Shown here piece by piece: positions 1-9,232 of a stretch of DNA of 64,000 bases. The notes beneath the pieces were generated by a model, which made no database searches, was not told where the DNA came from, and worked only from the letters and a program-made list of their open reading frames with translations. Each line of letters opens with the position of its first letter. Position 1 is the stretch's first letter. This DNA is from Armatimonadota bacterium (GTDB lineage: Bacteria > Bacteroidota > Ignavibacteria > OLB7): NCBI GenBank assembly GCA_020850315.1, contig JADZEY010000051.1, positions 34,423-98,422 on the forward strand, written 5' to 3'. A program made the position numbers and the translations under genes.

Positions 1-154
1 CGGTGAACAGCCGAATGCTGTATTTCTCACTCGACATTCGACACTCCCCGTTCGGTTGCTCCACTCATACTTCGACGGGGCTCAACATGAGCGGAGGTGA
101 GATTCGGTGAACAGCCGAATGCTGTATTTCTCACTCGACATTCGACACTCCCCG
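1..154. repeat. 50-bp direct repeat (1-50 and 105-154) surrounding one copy of a dispersed REP-like intergenic element
   Basis: cggtgaacagccgaatgctgtatttctcactcgacattcgacactccccg occurs identically at 1-50 and 105-154. Confidence 0.85.
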
Positions 155-248
155 TGCTGAGTACATCATTAGCGATGTGGCCGCGCCTTGATTCGGTAAC
201 GCCCCGCAGCGTGGCGCGATTACCAGCAGAACAGTCCCGATCTCTCCC

Positions 249-1463
249 ATGAACAACTCTGCTCCTGACCCTCGTGTCGAGTTCTCCATCCGGCTTGCAA
301 CCGCGTTGCACCGCTACGGCACGCCAGCGCATCGTCTAGAGTTGATGATGAGCATGGCAATGCGGCGGCTTGGATTGGAAGGGCAATTCTTTGCCCTTCC
401 CACTGGAATTTTCGCATCGTTCGGCACACCGCAAGAACACCGCACCAGCCTGATCCGCACCGATATGAGCGAGGTGAACCTGGAGCGAATGAGCCTGTTG
501 GATGAGCTTGCCGAAAATGTCAGCAATGGCCGGATTGGCCCCGAAGAAGGGACCGATAGGATTGAAGAAATTGTTGCCGCCCCACCCCGCTATCCATCAT
601 GGCTGACGGTGATCTGTTTCAGTATCTCCTCGGCAACTGCCACCCGATTTTTTGGCGGTGGCTGGCGCGAAATGATAGCCGCAGGAGTGATTGGAACCAT
701 CGTTGGGATACTGGCAATCATGCTGGGAAAATCGGAAAACACGCGGCGGGTGTTTGAGATTATTGCTGCGGTGGTCGCCTCGATGTTGGCTGCGTTGGCG
801 GCCTATCTTTTTTCTCCGTTTTCCATCTATGTCACCACGCTTGCCAGCCTGATTATCCTTCTTCCGGGGCTAACGCTGACCACTGGGATGACCGAGCTTG
901 CCACCGGCAACCTTGTTTCAGGAACTGCACGGCTAACTGGGGCTGTGTTGGTGTTGCTGGGGATTGCATTTGGTGCTGCGTTAGGAAGCGAGCTTGCTGC
1001 GGTGCTTCCGGCAGTGCGGGGAAGTGGCACGCCCGCATCATTGCCCGCCTGGACTCTGTGGCTGTTGCTACTTACTACTCCAGCCACCTTTGGAGTGTTG
1101 CTGAAGGCTCGCCCGGTAGATATACCGTGGGCGGCAATGGGATGCTTGCTCAGTTTTATTGGATCGCGTGCCGGAACCCTGGGGCTGGGGCCGCCGCTTG
1201 GCGCATTCATGGGGGCGATTTTGCTGGGCGTTGGCGCAAACATCTTCATGCTCCTGAAGAAACGCCCCAGCGCGGTTCCGATGTTGCCAGGGCTGATTCT
1301 GCTGGTTCCTGGAAGCATCGGTTTTGGCAGCATGTCCAAGTTCATTCAGGATGATGTGATTGCTGGGTTGGAAGGGGCGTTCAACGTTGCGTTGGTGGCC
1401 GTTGCGTTGGTGACAGGATTGCTGATGGCCAATGTGATTGTGCCCCCACGGCGCGCATTGTGA
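249..1463 (+). CDS. Threonine/serine exporter family protein (ThrE-like, DUF1212/DUF3815)
   Basis: N-terminal ALHRYGTPAHRLELMMSMAMRRLGLEGQFFALPTGIFASFG plus about 10 hydrophobic segments, typical of the ThrE family. Confidence 0.85.
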   Translation: MNNSAPDPRVEFSIRLATALHRYGTPAHRLELMMSMAMRRLGLEGQFFALPTGIFASFGTPQEHRTSLIRTDMSEVNLERMSLLDELAENVSNGRIGPEEGTDRIEEIVAAPPRYPSWLTVICFSISSATATRFFGGGWREMIAAGVIGTIVGILAIMLGKSENTRRVFEIIAAVVASMLAALAAYLFSPFSIYVTTLASLIILLPGLTLTTGMTELATGNLVSGTARLTGAVLVLLGIAFGAALGSELAAVLPAVRGSGTPASLPAWTLWLLLLTTPATFGVLLKARPVDIPWAAMGCLLSFIGSRAGTLGLGPPLGAFMGAILLGVGANIFMLLKKRPSAVPMLPGLILLVPGSIGFGSMSKFIQDDVIAGLEGAFNVALVAVALVTGLLMANVIVPPRRAL

Positions 1464-1494
1464 CATTCGGGTGAAGCCTGCGTAGGAAGGCGGC

Positions 1495-1535
1495 AACAGA
1501 AAGGCCGATCCAACAGTTGGATCGGCCTTTCTGTT
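1495..1535. terminator. Bidirectional terminator hairpin between convergent genes
   Basis: aacagaaaggccgatccaac-a-gttggatcggcctttctgtt, perfect 20-bp inverted repeat. Confidence 0.8.
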
Positions 1536-1562
1536 AGCGATTGCTATTTCTGGAGTTGGCTG

Positions 1563-2054
1563 TTAGAAGCTATCGGAATTGGCAATGGCGGCAAGCATTG
1601 TGTTGTCGTCATCGGCAATGATAGCGTTCAGCACTTTCACGTCGTCTTCGCTCAGTATCAGGCTGCGGCTGCCGGCATCGGCATACAGGGGGCTGCGTGC
1701 AGCGGCTGTTGCTGGGGTTGTTGCCGCAACGCGTGGCGTTGGCGGATCGGTGGTGTTGATAACCGAGGAAAGGCCGCCGGTCATCACAAACAGCGTCACC
1801 CCCACGGCTGCGGTGGCCGATGCCCAAGCGGTAAACATCGAGCGGCGGCGGCGTTGCTGGCTGCGTTCGTCAATACGGTTATGGACGTGGACAACAAAAT
1901 TCTGCCAGTATGCCGGGTGCGGTTCCTTTGGTCCCTCAACGTTCCGAAGCAACATCCGCAACTCGGCAACGTCGCGTTCAATCTCCTGATCGAGCGGGCT
2001 TTGATTCATGGTGCTGTTCGGTTGTGTGTTCATTGTTGATTCTATTCTGTTCAC
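1563..2054 (-). CDS. Probable anti-sigma factor / single-TM protein adjacent to ECF sigma factor
   Basis: cytoplasmic N-terminal part followed by one TM (FTAWASATAAVGVTLFVMTGG); directly downstream of the ECF sigma gene; start uncertain. Confidence 0.5.
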   Translation of the reverse strand: MNRIESTMNTQPNSTMNQSPLDQEIERDVAELRMLLRNVEGPKEPHPAYWQNFVVHVHNRIDERSQQRRRRSMFTAWASATAAVGVTLFVMTGGLSSVINTTDPPTPRVAATTPATAAARSPLYADAGSRSLILSEDDVKVLNAIIADDDNTMLAAIANSDSF

Positions 2055-2086
2055 GGTTACTGTTCATCGGTGCAGCTGTTGTTCAT

Positions 2087-2749
2087 TTACTCCATTTTCC
2101 CATCACCTTTATCCAGAAACTCATCCGCGTCCACTCCTTCAAGATTGATGGCCCCGTGATGTTTACGGACGTAGGCCGCTACCTTCTTGACAGCGTGGTG
2201 GAAGTTAGCTTTTAAGCCGCCAACACTGGTTCCCAAAATTGCTGAAATCTGCTCGTAGGGCATTTCATCATAGTAGCGCATGATGAACACCGCTTTCTGT
2301 TTTTGCGGCAGCTTCGCAATGGCTTCCTCAATCAGCGAAACATTCTCCTTGCGGACTACGCCGGTGTCTTGCTCGGCATCGTGGCCCAGGAAGGGGATGT
2401 AGTCGGCAATATCCACCAGCTTGCGGACTTTCTGCTTCCGTAGGTGGTTGATGGAAAGATTGACGGCGATACGGTAGAGCCATGTGAACAGTGCTGAATC
2501 GCCACGGAAGGTGTTGATAGATTGGTATGCCCGCACAAAAACATCTTGGGTGATGTCGTCGGCATCTTCGTGCACTTTCACCATGCGGCGCACAACCCAA
2601 TAGATGCGCGAGTGGTAGCGGCGCACCATTTCATTGAACATCTTATCGGTTTGTCCGGCCCGATGTAGTTCAAGCAGTTGTTTGTCGTCAAGGTCAACCA
2701 TGGTGCGCCTTCCGGGCGCTGCGGCAAGGGAGATAGCTGTGGTACTCAT
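2087..2749 (-). CDS. ECF RNA polymerase sigma factor (sigma-70 family, RpoE-like)
   Basis: region 2 DITQDVFVRAYQSINTFRGDSALFTWLYRIAVNLSINHLRK and region 4 KAVFIMRYYDEMPYEQISAILGTSVGGLKANFHHAVKK. Confidence 0.9.
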   Translation of the reverse strand: MSTTAISLAAAPGRRTMVDLDDKQLLELHRAGQTDKMFNEMVRRYHSRIYWVVRRMVKVHEDADDITQDVFVRAYQSINTFRGDSALFTWLYRIAVNLSINHLRKQKVRKLVDIADYIPFLGHDAEQDTGVVRKENVSLIEEAIAKLPQKQKAVFIMRYYDEMPYEQISAILGTSVGGLKANFHHAVKKVAAYVRKHHGAINLEGVDADEFLDKGDGKME

Positions 2750-2890
2750 AGACAGCCGGCTCGGACTACGCAGCCCCGGTTCCGTTTAATCAGCGTGCAA
2801 GTAAGGGTTGTTGATGTTTGTCGTGCATAAAAAAATAGTGGACGTTATCGGCATCGAAGCGGCAACGAACACAATGGCGATGGCCGTCGG

Positions 2891-3364
2891 CTACCGCCGT
2901 ATCTCCTGAATCTCCAAGGTGATTTTCCCTGCCGGAGCATTGACTTCCACAACGTCGCCAACGGTTTTCCCCATCAAGGCTTTGCCGATTGGGGAACTTA
3001 CCGAGAGCTTCCCTTGCTCAATGTCCGATTCTTCGGCAGAGACCATCAGGTACTCGGTGGTGCGTTTGGTTTTGTGGTTCAGCACTTTCACGGTGCTCAG
3101 GATGTACACCTTGTCGTTCGGCACATTCCCTGCCTCGATGATTCGGGCGCGGGCAATCATCTGCTCCATCCGGTAGATCCTGGCTTCTAACAAGCCCTGT
3201 GCTTCCTTCGCTGCGTCGTACTCAGCGTTTTCCGACAAGTCACCGTACGACCGTGCCTCGGCGATCTTTTGGGCGATCTCCGCACGTTTATCGGTCTTCA
3301 GTTCCCGTAGTTCGTCCTCAAGTTCACGCATCCGTTCGCGTGTAAGGTAGATCACTTCCGACAT
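2891..3364 (-). CDS. greA: Transcription elongation factor GreA
   Basis: RMRELEDELRELKTDKRAEIAQKIAEARSYGDLSENAEYDAAKEAQ and C-terminal SPIGKALMGKTVGDVVEV; start placed at MSEVIYLT. Confidence 0.93.
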   Translation of the reverse strand: MSEVIYLTRERMRELEDELRELKTDKRAEIAQKIAEARSYGDLSENAEYDAAKEAQGLLEARIYRMEQMIARARIIEAGNVPNDKVYILSTVKVLNHKTKRTTEYLMVSAEESDIEQGKLSVSSPIGKALMGKTVGDVVEVNAPAGKITLEIQEIRR

Positions 3365-3602
3365 ACTTTCTTCTTCGGTAATAACGTTAGCCGCTTCTAT
3401 ACAAGGGCAAAAGCCATTGCGCGGCGGCAACGGCTTTTGTACTGGTGTCAAGTTTAAGATAATTCAGCGGGAATCCCAATATTGCAGGCAAGGAATTTTC
3501 CAATGACAGAGAAAAAGTTGCAATTCCAACGTTGTTGTTCCGCTGCGGCGGATAGGTTTTCGATTGCAGCATCATCCTGTGCCACATGTTCTATCAATCA
3601 TA

Positions 3603-4487
3603 ATGACCACTACTGCTATTCTTTCGACCGACTACCCCACGCTTCGGCTGTGGCGGCGCGGCAAGGTTCGCGACGTGTACGATCTTGGCCATGCACTGCT
3701 GTTTGTTGCAACCGACCGCATCAGTGCCTACGACGTTATCATGGATCAACCGATCCCAGGCAAAGGGGCTATCCTCACGGCCTTCTCACTTTTCTGGTTT
3801 CAGCAGCTGAAAGATATCGTCCCCAACCACCTTGTCACTGCCGATGTTGACCAGTACCCAGCCGAGTGCGCTCCCTATCGCGAAGAGCTTCGCGGGCGTT
3901 CGATGCTGGTTCGCAAAACCACGCCGCTGGCCATTGAGTGTGTGGCGCGTGGCTACTTGGCGGGGTCGGGATGGAAGGAGTATCAATCCAGCCGGACGGT
4001 GTGTGGCGTGCCGCTTCCCGAAGGGCTGATGCAAAGCAGCCGTTTGCCAGAACCAATTTTTACCCCCGCAACCAAAGCCGAAGAAGGGCACGACATCAAC
4101 ATCACGTTCCAAGAAGCTGCGCAGATTGTGGGAAGCGATGTTGCCACGCAGGCCCGCAACCTAACCTTGCAACTCTATTCAGCAGCCGCAGCGATTGCTG
4201 AGGAACGGGGGATTATCATTGCCGATACCAAGTTCGAGTTTGGGCATGATGAGCACGGGCAACTGATTCTGATTGATGAAGCACTAACCCCCGATTCATC
4301 ACGGTTCTGGCTGGCATCGGCGTGGCAGCCGGGGAAGGAGACGCAGAATTTCGATAAGCAATATCTGCGCGATTATCTGGAATCCACCGGCTGGGACAAA
4401 ACCCCGCCGCCGCCACCGCTTCCCGACGAAGTGATTGATGGAACCACAGCCAAATACCAAGAAGCGCTGGCGCGGTTAGTGAGGTGA
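3603..4487 (+). CDS. purC: Phosphoribosylaminoimidazole-succinocarboxamide synthase
   Basis: GKVRDVYDLG, ATDRISAYDVIM, ECVARGYLAGSGWKEY, IIADTKFEFG, DEALTPDSSRFW. Confidence 0.95.
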   Translation: MTTTAILSTDYPTLRLWRRGKVRDVYDLGHALLFVATDRISAYDVIMDQPIPGKGAILTAFSLFWFQQLKDIVPNHLVTADVDQYPAECAPYREELRGRSMLVRKTTPLAIECVARGYLAGSGWKEYQSSRTVCGVPLPEGLMQSSRLPEPIFTPATKAEEGHDINITFQEAAQIVGSDVATQARNLTLQLYSAAAAIAEERGIIIADTKFEFGHDEHGQLILIDEALTPDSSRFWLASAWQPGKETQNFDKQYLRDYLESTGWDKTPPPPPLPDEVIDGTTAKYQEALARLVR

Positions 4488-4544
4488 TGTCGGAATCGGC
4501 CTGTGCTGTAATGGCCCCGGGCAACTGTCGCCCTCTTGAAGGAA

Positions 4545-4675
4545 AACTGCGAGGAGCGATAGCGACGAAGCAATCTCGCGTGTGGCAGTGAGTTCAATGT
4601 TATTTCGGAGAACCCCGCGAGGTGGGCTTGCGCCGCTGCTTCGCGGTGTTTCGTCGAAGACTACTCGCAATGATG
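4545..4675. repeat. Candidate intergenic repeat (gcgaggagcgatagcgacgaagcaatctcg ... ctcgcaatga)
   Basis: resembles the gcgaggagc..gaagcaatctcg / ctcgcaatga intergenic repeats known from other bacteria; only one copy seen here. Confidence 0.3.
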
Positions 4676-4728
4676 GGGGGGGGAGAGAGAGTGTGCGTGA
4701 GCGGCGCGCGTCGAAGATTGATGATCCG

Positions 4729-5733
4729 CTACTCAGTCACCGTCTTCTGCCACGGCATCGCTTGGAATGCTGTGATGAAGTCGTTGTGCTTGGCGGCCAT
4801 GGATTCGCGGATTGCGGCAAGATCGCTGCTTTGGCTTGTGGCGAAGTAGTGGCCAAAATCGGGCTGGCGGCCATCGGTGTCTGCAAACCCATATTGCCGC
4901 GCAAGGCTCCAGGAACTAAACACCTGCCCGCTTTTGCTCAGGATGTCGGGGTCGGCAGCAAGCGACGCAATGCCACGTCCCACGTAGTTGGGGGTTTCGG
5001 ACATGATGAAGTGTGGATCAACGTTTGCCCCTTCTTCCCAGTTCTGCTCGGTGACACCAAAATGCTCCAGCATTGCCTCGGACCGGAGGAAACCGGGCGT
5101 TACGGCAACCGCTGCAACGCCATGCGGGCGAAGTTCCTGGGCCATCACAAACGCCAGCCGGATGACGGAGAACTTCGCAAGGTCGTAGAACAGGTTCCCC
5201 CATGGTGTCATGTAGGCAAAGTTCATTGCATCGGTGATTTCCACAATCAACCCCGATCCCGATTCCAGCATTAGCGGCGTGCCATGGCGGGCGGTGATGA
5301 TGTGGGTGTGAACCGCACGTTGCAGAACCTGCAACCCTTTCTCCATGCTCAGTTCCCAAAACGGTTTTCCTGTTTCAATCAAGGCATCGCCCCCCCACAC
5401 GTCGTTAATCAAAATATCCAGCTTCCCTTGCTCGGAGCGGACTTGCTGAAACAGGCGTTGCACTTGCTGTTCATCGGTGTGGTCGGTCTGCAACGGGATT
5501 CCAACGCCCCCAAGCTCAGTCACCATCTCGGCAGTCTCCTCGATAGTTTCGGGGCGATGGTCAAGCGAAAATGGAGATGTCTCGGCGGTGCGTGGTTGGA
5601 TGATCTTGCTGCGGGTGCTTCGTCCGGTGCAGTACACGGTTGCGCCGGCTTCGCCAAGCATTCGTGCAATGCCGCGCCCCGCGCCGCGTGTGGCTCCGGC
5701 AACAACTGCTGTTTTGTTGGTGAGTGGTTTCAT
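4729..5733 (-). CDS. SDR family oxidoreductase
   Basis: NAD-binding AGATRGAGRGIARMLGEAGATVYCTGR and Rossmann SDR layout. Confidence 0.85.
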   Translation of the reverse strand: MKPLTNKTAVVAGATRGAGRGIARMLGEAGATVYCTGRSTRSKIIQPRTAETSPFSLDHRPETIEETAEMVTELGGVGIPLQTDHTDEQQVQRLFQQVRSEQGKLDILINDVWGGDALIETGKPFWELSMEKGLQVLQRAVHTHIITARHGTPLMLESGSGLIVEITDAMNFAYMTPWGNLFYDLAKFSVIRLAFVMAQELRPHGVAAVAVTPGFLRSEAMLEHFGVTEQNWEEGANVDPHFIMSETPNYVGRGIASLAADPDILSKSGQVFSSWSLARQYGFADTDGRQPDFGHYFATSQSSDLAAIRESMAAKHNDFITAFQAMPWQKTVTE

Positions 5734-5820
5734 GGTGGAGGTATGGTGAATGAGTTACTGCCCTTATGCAGAGCTTGAATAGTGAACATGTGCCTCTGCA
5801 CTGGCATACTTCGATTTCCC

Positions 5821-5892
5821 TCTTCGGTCTTGGCTCCCTCTCCCATCCGACCAATGGAGCGGAAGCAGTAGCCTCACCCGTTTGGGAGAGGG
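5821..5892. repeat. Diverged partial copy of the MITE-like element at 10914-11083
   Basis: tcttcggtcttggctccctctcccatccgaccaatggagcggaagcagtagcctcacccgtttgggagaggg closely matches the element core. Confidence 0.7.
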
Positions 5893-5980
5893 CGTACCGA
5901 TAGGATCGGCATCTTCGAGAGGGTGAGGGAAATGTCGAATGGCAAATGTCGAGTGTCGAAGTAAGAAGAGAAAATGAGTT

Positions 5981-6050
5981 CGGTGGCTCCACTCATACCC
6001 TTCGACAAGCTCAGGACAGGCTTCGACGGGCTCTGCATGAGCGGAGGGCG
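5981..6050 (-). repeat. Dispersed REP-like element copy
   Basis: ttcggtggctccactcatacccttcgacaagctcaggacaggcttcgacgggctctgcatgagcgga; related to 46-100, 20010-20080 and 59921-59980. Confidence 0.6.
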
Positions 6051-6084
6051 ATGCCCGTGTATCAATATCGTCGCGCTGCGCATC

Positions 6085-6306
6085 CTACGCCTCTTCCCGT
6101 TGTATCGGCACTGGCCCCACAGTGTAGCCAAATAGCTGCAATACCTCGTTGACTTTGTCAAGGCGCAGCGTCTCCTTCCCCTGCTCAAGTTCCCGAACAA
6201 AACGCAAGCCAACCCCAGCTTTTGCGGCAAGGTCCGTTTGCGTCAGCTTCAAGAGCTTACGCCGCTGGCGAATGAATGCTCCAATAATGGTTGATTCTGA
6301 TTTCAT
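6085..6306 (-). CDS. XRE-family HTH regulator (HipB/Y4mF-like antitoxin)
   Basis: IIGAFIRQRRKLLKLTQTDLAAKAGVGLRFVRELEQGKETLRLDKVNEVLQLFGYTV. Confidence 0.85.
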   Translation of the reverse strand: MKSESTIIGAFIRQRRKLLKLTQTDLAAKAGVGLRFVRELEQGKETLRLDKVNEVLQLFGYTVGPVPIQREEA

Positions 6307-6311
6307 TGTTG

Positions 6312-6366
6312 TACCCGATCAGGTATGAATATAGCTTCCAGATCTGAAATTATACCCGGTCAGGTA
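6312..6366. promoter_or_regulatory. Twin operator-like palindromes upstream of the XRE gene
   Basis: tacccgatcaggta (6312-6325) and tacccggtcaggta (6353-6366), centres 41 bp apart, 6-60 nt upstream of the start codon. Confidence 0.65.
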
Positions 6367-6370
6367 ACAT

Positions 6371-7246
6371 TTACCCCACTTTCACCGAGGTCATCGAAAT
6401 CGAACCCATCATGGTTTTGTCGTTGAAGAAGGTCAGCGGCTCGTTCTTTCCTTGCAGACCCAGCACGTACAGCAGTGGAAGGTAGTGTTCCGTTGTTGGC
6501 ACAGCAAGCGTGGCGGCGGTTCCAAGCGAGCGGTAATCAATCACTCCTTTGTGATCCCGTTCGTTGATCCGCTTTTTTAGCATCTCGTTGATCTCAATCG
6601 CCCAGTCGTACCCCTGCGGGTTGCGGAAACTGGCCATCCGCAGGTTGTGTACCATGTTGCCGCTTCCAAGAATCAACACCCCTTTGCTCCGCAGCGCGGC
6701 AAGCTCCGCAGCCAGCGCGTAGTGCCATTCTGGTGGGCGTGTGTAATCAAGGCTGAGTTGCAGCACGGGGATATCGGCGTCGGGGAACATCGGGCGGATG
6801 ACGCTCCAGCAGCCGTGATCCAGCCCCCATTGCTGATCCAAACCGACGGGTGTGCTTTTCACCAACGATGCCGTGTGTTCTGCCAGCGCAGGATCGCCCG
6901 GTGCTGGATATTGAACATCGAATAATGCTTGCGGGAAGCCGCCAAAATCGTGGATAGTTTTCGGCTTCTCCATTGCCGTCACCCATGTCCCCTGTGTTTC
7001 CCAGTGGGCCGATATGCACAAAATTGCTGTGGGGCGCGGAAGCTCCTTCCCAATCCGCTGCCACTCCTTGTGAAATTCGTTTTGCTCGATTGCGTTCATT
7101 GGCGAGCCATGCCCCACAAACAGCAGTGGCATCTGTTGCCCATCCTGGGGAAGATCATCTGACCAGCGGCGAAAACCAGAAAGTGTCAGCATAGAAGCTC
7201 CGGCTGCGGTCAGCAGCGATGATGTGAGAAATGTGCGGCGATTCAT
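6371..7246 (-). CDS. 4,5-DOPA-extradiol-dioxygenase family protein (YgiD/DODA-like), signal-anchored
   Basis: LLFVGHGSPMNAIEQN, ILCISAHWETQGTWVTA, HDFGGFPQALFDVQYPAPGDP, SGNMVHNLR; RRTFLTSSL N-terminus. Confidence 0.9.
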   Translation of the reverse strand: MNRRTFLTSSLLTAAGASMLTLSGFRRWSDDLPQDGQQMPLLFVGHGSPMNAIEQNEFHKEWQRIGKELPRPTAILCISAHWETQGTWVTAMEKPKTIHDFGGFPQALFDVQYPAPGDPALAEHTASLVKSTPVGLDQQWGLDHGCWSVIRPMFPDADIPVLQLSLDYTRPPEWHYALAAELAALRSKGVLILGSGNMVHNLRMASFRNPQGYDWAIEINEMLKKRINERDHKGVIDYRSLGTAATLAVPTTEHYLPLLYVLGLQGKNEPLTFFNDKTMMGSISMTSVKVG

Positions 7247-7369
7247 GGCGGCTGAAGACGGTAATTGGTGGAGCAGATTGCCGGAAGGCAGCCATCTGGT
7301 GGATAGAATGCGCCGAACGGCACTATCACCTTCAACATCAGATTATGCTGAGTGATGTTTCTACCGAAC

Positions 7370-7843
7370 TCAGCAACTCCAATCCCCCGATTTTCCGCCA
7401 CGTTTTTCCAGCAATCGCACGTTCTCAATCACTATCCCTTTGTCAATCGCCTTGCACATATCGTAGATGGTCAGCGCGGCGATTGATGCTGCGGTCAGGG
7501 CCTCCATCTCAACCCCGGTCTGCCCGGCAACCTTGACGAACGCCTCGATCCTGACGGTGTTGGCTGCTTCCACCAGCTGGCAATCAATGGCAACTGTAGA
7601 AATGGGGAGCGGGTGGCAAAGGGGGATAAGGTCGTGGGTTCGTTTGGCGGCCATGATGCCTGCCACACGCGCAACGCCAAGCGCGTCCCCTTTCTTCAAG
7701 TTTCCTTCTTTCAGCGCGGCAAACGCTTCGCTGCTCATCCGGATGGTGGCCTCGGCGCGGGCCTCGCGGTGGGTGATTTCCTTTGCCGAGACATCCACCA
7801 TCTGGGCGGTTCCATCGGCGGTAAGGTGGGTTAGCATTGGCAT
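7370..7843 (-). CDS. moaC: Cyclic pyranopterin monophosphate synthase MoaC
   Basis: [79 protein letters not shown]. Confidence 0.95.
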   Translation of the reverse strand: MPMLTHLTADGTAQMVDVSAKEITHREARAEATIRMSSEAFAALKEGNLKKGDALGVARVAGIMAAKRTHDLIPLCHPLPISTVAIDCQLVEAANTVRIEAFVKVAGQTGVEMEALTAASIAALTIYDMCKAIDKGIVIENVRLLEKRGGKSGDWSC

Positions 7844-8046
7844 CAAGATGTGGTGGTTGTACCGTAGTGGTAGATAGAGGATGTGGCCTTCCCATTCTCC
7901 ATCATTGCTGCATTCAGCAAGCAGCACTGTCGTTATGACCTTGCTTGTTGGCGTGCTATCAACCGCTCGCGCAGACCTTTATGATCGGCCTGCAATGGTT
8001 GAATAAGTAGGTGTTCCATGATCCATGCCTTGCGTTGTGCCATGCT

Positions 8047-8084
8047 ACCTACGCAACGGAGATGGTGGTATCCGTTGCGTAGGT
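8047..8084. terminator. Strong hairpin downstream of the transketolase C-subunit gene (terminator-like, no clear U tract)
   Basis: acctacgcaacgga-N10-tccgttgcgtaggt, perfect 14-bp stem. Confidence 0.5.
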
Positions 8085-8110
8085 CGTATGGCCATGTTGT
8101 AGTTGTGATT

Positions 8111-9199
8111 CTACGCTGCTTGCTCGGCGGCGGCTTGGCGGTCGGCCTCGATCAGTTCTTCGATCGGGAAGACGGTGCCGGGTTTTGGGTAGTTCTGCGG
8201 GTGTTGGCCTTCGGTGCCAACTTCGGTCATCCGTTGGAAACCGTTCCACTGGCCGCTGCGGCGCATCAGCACTTTTTTGACGGAGTTGTAGATGTCGGTG
8301 CTGGTAAGGCCAAAGGCTTTCATCAGTTCGGTTGGTGTTCCCGATCCGCCGAACGTGTCGGTGACACCCACGAACTCCATCGGCACCGGGTGGTTCTTCA
8401 CCACTGCCTGCGCCACTGCCGAGCCGAACCCGCCGATAATCTGCGCTTCCTCGGCTGTCACAATCGCCCCGCACTCGCGCGCGGCTTGGGCGATGATCTC
8501 TTCATCCAGCGGCTTGATGGTGTGGATGTTGATGACCCGTGCTTGGATTCCCTCCTTTGCTAACTCCTCGGCAGCAACTAATCCTTCCCACACCATTGGC
8601 CCACAGGCGATGATTGCAACATCGTTGCCATCGCGGAACACCTCACCTTTCCCAAGCCGGAAGGGGGTTTCGTCGGTGGTGAACATCGGTGTGGATTCGC
8701 GGCCAAACCGGATGTAGGCTGGGCCAACCATTTCGCCGATTGCAATGGTAGCTTTTTTTGCTTCCAAGTAGTCGCACGGGACCACCAGTGTCATGTGTGG
8801 CAGCGCGTGCAGGAGCGCGATGTCTTCCAGAATCTGGTGGGTTGCGCCGTCGGGGCCAACGGAGATGCCGCTGTGTCCGCCGCCGATTTTCACGTTGGCT
8901 TCGTTGTAGCAGACCGAGATGCGAAGCTGGTCGGCATTGCGAAGCGCGCAGAACGCGCCGTAGCTGGCAAAGAACGGAACCTTGCCGCTAAGTGCCAACC
9001 CAGCCGCGACCGTGGTTGCGTTCTGCTCGGCGATTCCCATGGAGAAGAAGCGGTCGGGGAATTTTTCTTTGAACAGGCTGGTGAGTACCGAGCCAGTGAT
9101 GTCGCCCCCAAGGACGACAATGCGTTCGTCACGTTCCCCCAACTCCGCAAGCCCTTCCCCAAATCCAAATCGTGTTGCTTTTGAGCCGTAAGTGGTCAT
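8111..9199 (-). CDS. Transketolase, C-terminal subunit (pyrimidine-binding and C domains)
   Basis: RFFSMGIAEQNATTVAAGLALSGKVPFFASYGAF, GGHSGISVGPDGATHQ; first ATG taken (ORF track starts at an in-frame TTG inside the heptad array). Confidence 0.92.
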   Translation of the reverse strand: MTTYGSKATRFGFGEGLAELGERDERIVVLGGDITGSVLTSLFKEKFPDRFFSMGIAEQNATTVAAGLALSGKVPFFASYGAFCALRNADQLRISVCYNEANVKIGGGHSGISVGPDGATHQILEDIALLHALPHMTLVVPCDYLEAKKATIAIGEMVGPAYIRFGRESTPMFTTDETPFRLGKGEVFRDGNDVAIIACGPMVWEGLVAAEELAKEGIQARVINIHTIKPLDEEIIAQAARECGAIVTAEEAQIIGGFGSAVAQAVVKNHPVPMEFVGVTDTFGGSGTPTELMKAFGLTSTDIYNSVKKVLMRRSGQWNGFQRMTEVGTEGQHPQNYPKPGTVFPIEELIEADRQAAAEQAA

Positions 9200-9200
9200 A

Positions 9201-9232
9201 TCGTCAGTTGTCAATTGTCAGTGGTCAGTTGC
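9201..9232. repeat. Heptanucleotide array
   Basis: minus strand reads gcaactgaccactgacaattgacaactgacga; abuts the tkt C-subunit ATG and contains the stop codon of the 9218-9619 ORF. Confidence 0.75.

Noticed and set aside
4582-5274. 230-aa plus-strand ORF
   Set aside because: Mostly antisense to the SDR gene; no family resemblance.
5874-6230. Candidate HipA or toxin partner for the XRE gene
   Set aside because: The ORF overlaps the XRE gene and repeat DNA and has no kinase-like sequence.
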